From Candidatus Thorarchaeota archaeon (GTDB lineage: Archaea > Asgardarchaeota > Thorarchaeia > Thorarchaeales > Thorarchaeaceae), in assembly GCA_013388835.1 (NCBI GenBank), contig JACAEL010000040.1, positions 1 through 34,687 of the forward strand: a DNA stretch of 34,687 nt. Direction: 5' to 3'. Shown one piece after another: positions 32,313-34,687 of the stretch (positions are counted from its first letter, which is position 1; each line of letters starts with the position of its first letter). The position numbers and the translations under genes are program-made. The notes beneath the pieces are model-generated. The model saw only the letters and a program-made list of their open reading frames with translations, did not search any database and was not told the origin of the DNA.

Positions 32313-33107
32313 ATGAGTCTCCAGCGCAAGGTCGTTCTACAGGTCACGAATCTCCTGACTCCTCTTCTGTGTGGGCTCGTATTCATAGTCAGCGGAGTTC
32401 AGGCAACAGAATCGGTGTTTACAGACACCTACCCGAAGCTCTTGAGCCCTGCGGGATTCACGTTCGCGATATGGGGCCCCATATTCATCTTTCAGGCCGC
32501 CTTCTACTTCTATCAGGCAAGAGACCTCTACCTGCCTGCAGAACGGAAACTCGACATGCCTTATGTTGAAGAGGTCGGTCCCTTCTTCCCCCTCTCATGG
32601 CTGTCCACAACAGTGTGGTTCATCCTCTGGGCCGCAGGACTGATCTGGCCTGCCATCGCTGCGATGTACGCTTATCTGCTCACAACTCTGGCGGCATATC
32701 TCCGACTAGGAATAAACCTGAGAGAACGGTCGCTACGAGAACACCTCTTTGTGACAGTGGGGTGGAGCATGCTGGCTGGCTGGGTGACCGCGGCTACCAT
32801 AGTCAATACCACCACTGGTCTTGTCTCAGCCGGGTTCAATCCCGCACCCATAGGAGAGGCCGGATGGACCATCGTCGTGCTGACCATGACCCTCATCATC
32901 TACCTCCTTGTCCTGTTTACTAGAAACGACTATGTCTTTGCAGGTGTGGGAGGTTGGGCCCTTCTCGGCATCTTGGCAGAAAGACTCAATCCGGCCAACA
33001 GTCCACAGCCTGAGGTGACCCTGTTCGCCGCGGCAGCGCTCTGTGCTGCAGCCGTCATCATCATCGTTCGCTTTGTCCGGCGGAGTGCGAAGTCACAGGA
33101 AATGTAG
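32313..33107 (+). CDS. TspO/MBR-family (tryptophan-rich sensory) membrane protein
   Basis: The 264-residue protein carries the family signature LSPAGFTFAIWGPIFIFQAA and several conserved tryptophans in later helices (STTVWFILWAAGLIWPAIAA, TVGWSMLAGWVTAATIVN, EAGWTIVVLTMTL, VGGWALLGIL). TspO proteins are five-helix membrane proteins that bind porphyrins and other lipophilic ligands; the classical form has about 160 residues. This one has about eight hydrophobic segments, as in the longer TspO-like subfamily of bacteria and archaea. Function is unknown. The ATG at 32313 lies about 35 bases after an A/T-rich GTCTTTATCC. It faces the DNA methylase gene across a gap of about 170 bases in which nothing was recognised. 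Confidence 0.85.
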   Translation: MSLQRKVVLQVTNLLTPLLCGLVFIVSGVQATESVFTDTYPKLLSPAGFTFAIWGPIFIFQAAFYFYQARDLYLPAERKLDMPYVEEVGPFFPLSWLSTTVWFILWAAGLIWPAIAAMYAYLLTTLAAYLRLGINLRERSLREHLFVTVGWSMLAGWVTAATIVNTTTGLVSAGFNPAPIGEAGWTIVVLTMTLIIYLLVLFTRNDYVFAGVGGWALLGILAERLNPANSPQPEVTLFAAAALCAAAVIIIVRFVRRSAKSQEM

Positions 33108-33280
33108 GACACTGCAGAACCACTCTTGGAACACTATCTCCAGTTTCCCTAGCAACCGAGTCCACCATGAAGTTAGGAAGCCCCGTTCCACAGGCCATGG
33201 CATAGAACTATCTGATCATTCGCCTGAATTGGCTCGGCTCTGTGGTGATGCAGGAAGAGCCCAATCGAGATGCGAACTGC

Positions 33281-34687
33281 CTATCGGCTCATCCTTCGAT
33301 GCCTCAGGAGGCGCGTACCTTGTCGTAGTAGCTCAATCTGCCCGTGACCGAGCAGCAGAATCCTCTGGAGTACAACACTGTCGACAAGGTCTTGTGCCTG
33401 GTCCCACTGACCATGTCTCACCAGTTGGTCAACCTGTTCAGCCAGCTCAGCCAGTGTTTCCAGCTCAGCATCCGGAGCCACCAGAAGGGTCCGAGCGGCC
33501 TCAGATGGCTCCATTTTGAGAAGACCCCCGCCCAGACTCCTCCCCTCGATCTCGGTACTGAGGGCGGTCAGGCTTGACAGCCAAGTCACGGCCAGTGCTC
33601 TCATAAGCCGCTCATCAGAGCGAGTCAGTCTCACGATGTGGAGGGAATTGGGTGCTACGACGTGGGCCTCATTGGCCACCAGTCGTATTCTGGTCCCACC
33701 TAGGTAGGTAAGGAGACCGTCGCACTCGTAGATGTGTGGTACCTTCCACCACGGCTTCCGCACTCGACACTTGAAAGCCTCATGCACCCCCTGCGTCTCT
33801 CCCCTTTGGAGATAGCGTCTTATCGGTTCAGGTATGTCTTCTGATACTCTGCTGAGGTCCAGGAGGTAGCTGGCGGAACCCGAGTCAATGAGCGCGTGGA
33901 GGTCCGTTTCGGTGAAGAGTACGCCCTCCAGCTGGGATGACTTCCTGACACACTTGCGGAGGAACTCGTCTGGTATGCCATGTTCTAGGACTCCGCTTCT
34001 CGTGAGGTGGAAGAAGTCATTGTTGCCGGTGACGTATCCTATTCCCACAGTGGCAAAGTCCCTCAGCCGCTTCACTCGCGGATGTCCCTTGAGCTTGGAG
34101 TAGAGATCTCGGACACCTGTGGGCAAGAGGTACTCAATCAGTCTAACATTACCGTCGAGGATTGACCTGACGTCAACATCTGTTCCACTCAGTCTGAGTT
34201 GAGGGAGCTTCTCAACATCCTCAACGTCCACCACCCTCAGCGACCGGAAGGGACGACCCCTGTGCTCGGCAAGCAAAAGGGCAGTGTCCTGAGAGAGCTC
34301 GGAGAACAGCTTCTTCCTGAAGGAGAGGAGGTACAGGTCTTGGAATGTCCTAGTGAGGAATCTGAGGACTGGCATCGAGTACGACGTGTGCATGATCTCC
34401 CCGGGCACCACCATGGCCAGTCGGCCACCAGATTTGAGAAAGGACGCCGCGTGCACAACGAACGATGCCCATGAGGAGCTCAGCCCATTCAGTTGGACGC
34501 CTTCATCACTTGCTCTCTGTTGCGCCCTCTTCCGGGCAGCTCCTTTGAATCGATGATATCGAATGAACGGGGGATTGCCCACCACCGCGTCAAGTAGAGG
34601 GACTCCTGCATGTGCGCCTTCGAGTGTCGCTTGTATTGGGTCTATGTCAAAGAAGTCGGCGTTTACCAAGTTGTCGCTCCTGATACG
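33281..34687 (-). CDS. Adenine-specific DNA methyltransferase, Eco57I/TaqI-type (N-terminus beyond right edge)
   Basis: The frame is open to the right edge, so the N-terminal part with the SAM-binding motif I is missing. Visible are motif IV VVGNPPFIRYHRF (NPPF, the N6-adenine catalytic motif) and SGGRLAMVVPGEIMHTSYSM (motifs V-VI). A C-terminal target-recognition-like region follows: GIGYVTGNNDFFHLTR, RRYLQRGETQGVHEAF, WWKVPHIYECDGLL, and NSLHIVRLTRSDERLMRALAV. These are characteristic of gamma-class N6-adenine methylases in type II/IIG restriction and some defence systems. Any endonuclease partner would lie outside the window, so whether this is a solitary methylase, part of a restriction system or of a BREX-like locus cannot be decided. 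The 3' end faces the TspO-like gene. Confidence 0.85.
   Translation of the reverse strand, partial: RIRSDNLVNADFFDIDPIQATLEGAHAGVPLLDAVVGNPPFIRYHRFKGAARKRAQQRASDEGVQLNGLSSSWASFVVHAASFLKSGGRLAMVVPGEIMHTSYSMPVLRFLTRTFQDLYLLSFRKKLFSELSQDTALLLAEHRGRPFRSLRVVDVEDVEKLPQLRLSGTDVDVRSILDGNVRLIEYLLPTGVRDLYSKLKGHPRVKRLRDFATVGIGYVTGNNDFFHLTRSGVLEHGIPDEFLRKCVRKSSQLEGVLFTETDLHALIDSGSASYLLDLSRVSEDIPEPIRRYLQRGETQGVHEAFKCRVRKPWWKVPHIYECDGLLTYLGGTRIRLVANEAHVVAPNSLHIVRLTRSDERLMRALAVTWLSSLTALSTEIEGRSLGGGLLKMEPSEAARTLLVAPDAELETLAELAEQVDQLVRHGQWDQAQDLVDSVVLQRILLLGHGQIELLRQGTRLLRHRRMSR

Noticed and set aside
33043-33519. Plus-strand 158-codon frame at the end of the TspO-like gene
   Set aside because: It overlaps the TspO-like gene and the methylase gene in other frames, with low-complexity composition.
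1-34687. CRISPR array, insertion sequence or prophage
   Set aside because: No regularly spaced repeats, transposase or integrase motifs, or phage structural genes were seen.

Overview
The window looks like chromosomal DNA of a mesophilic archaeon. Several genes belong to archaeal or F420/tetrahydromethanopterin families: F420-dependent methylene-H4MPT dehydrogenase, an FrhB-type iron-sulfur flavoprotein, a NurA/HerA pair, archaeal-type asparagine synthetase, THEP1-type NTPase, and tandem PRC-barrel and multi-zinc-ribbon proteins. Many genes have an A/T-rich TATA-like element 25-30 bases before an ATG, GTG or TTG start with little or no leader, and no bacterial -35/-10 pairs are evident. The mix of families (PadR fused to a methyltransferase-like domain, cross-brace zinc fingers, a longin-like domain with zinc ribbons, large N-glycosylation-rich surface proteins) makes an Asgard archaeon, perhaps Thorarchaeia-like, my best guess. 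That placement is inference. No rRNA, tRNA, CRISPR array, insertion sequence or prophage was recognised.

Left part (1-7.3 kb): a transporter-like membrane protein with a C-terminal helix-hairpin-helix domain, cut by the left edge; a leftward pair of a zinc-ribbon protein and mtd; a rightward repeat-containing surface protein; a leftward NTPase whose stop codon overlaps that of the surface gene; a gene-poor gap; and a leftward FrhB-family gene. Mtd and the FrhB-like protein both point to F420 chemistry.

Middle (7.3-19.8 kb): ribA (GTP cyclohydrolase II); a convergent 8-helix histidine kinase with no response regulator in sight; a small zinc-ribbon protein with a hairpin terminator, divergent from a PadR/methyltransferase-like fusion; a leftward unit of nurA (with an apparent inserted winged helix), herA and a possible tiny coiled-coil gene; an MFS transporter; a glycogen-debranching-type gene broken by one in-frame TAG and altered at conserved active-site motifs; and a metallo-beta-lactamase-fold hydrolase.

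Right part (19.8-34.7 kb): an 1176-residue surface protein ending in a UUCG-capped hairpin terminator; a degenerate histidine-phosphatase-like gene divergent from a cross-brace zinc-finger protein that is stop/start-coupled to a small protein; a tandem PRC-barrel protein; a polytopic GT-C-like membrane protein; a radical SAM gene downstream of an Lrp/AsnC regulator, which is divergent from an archaeal asparagine synthetase with candidate operators between them; a strong convergent hairpin; a four-helix membrane protein; a long TspO/MBR-family protein; and an adenine-specific DNA methylase cut by the right edge.

The most coherent functional units are the nurA-herA DNA-end-processing operon, the AsnC/asparagine synthetase divergon and the F420-linked genes. 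The best candidates for something undescribed are the NurA with an inserted winged helix, the C4HC3 zinc-finger/glycine-rich/zinc-ribbon protein with its coupled partner, the PadR fusion and the interrupted debranching gene.
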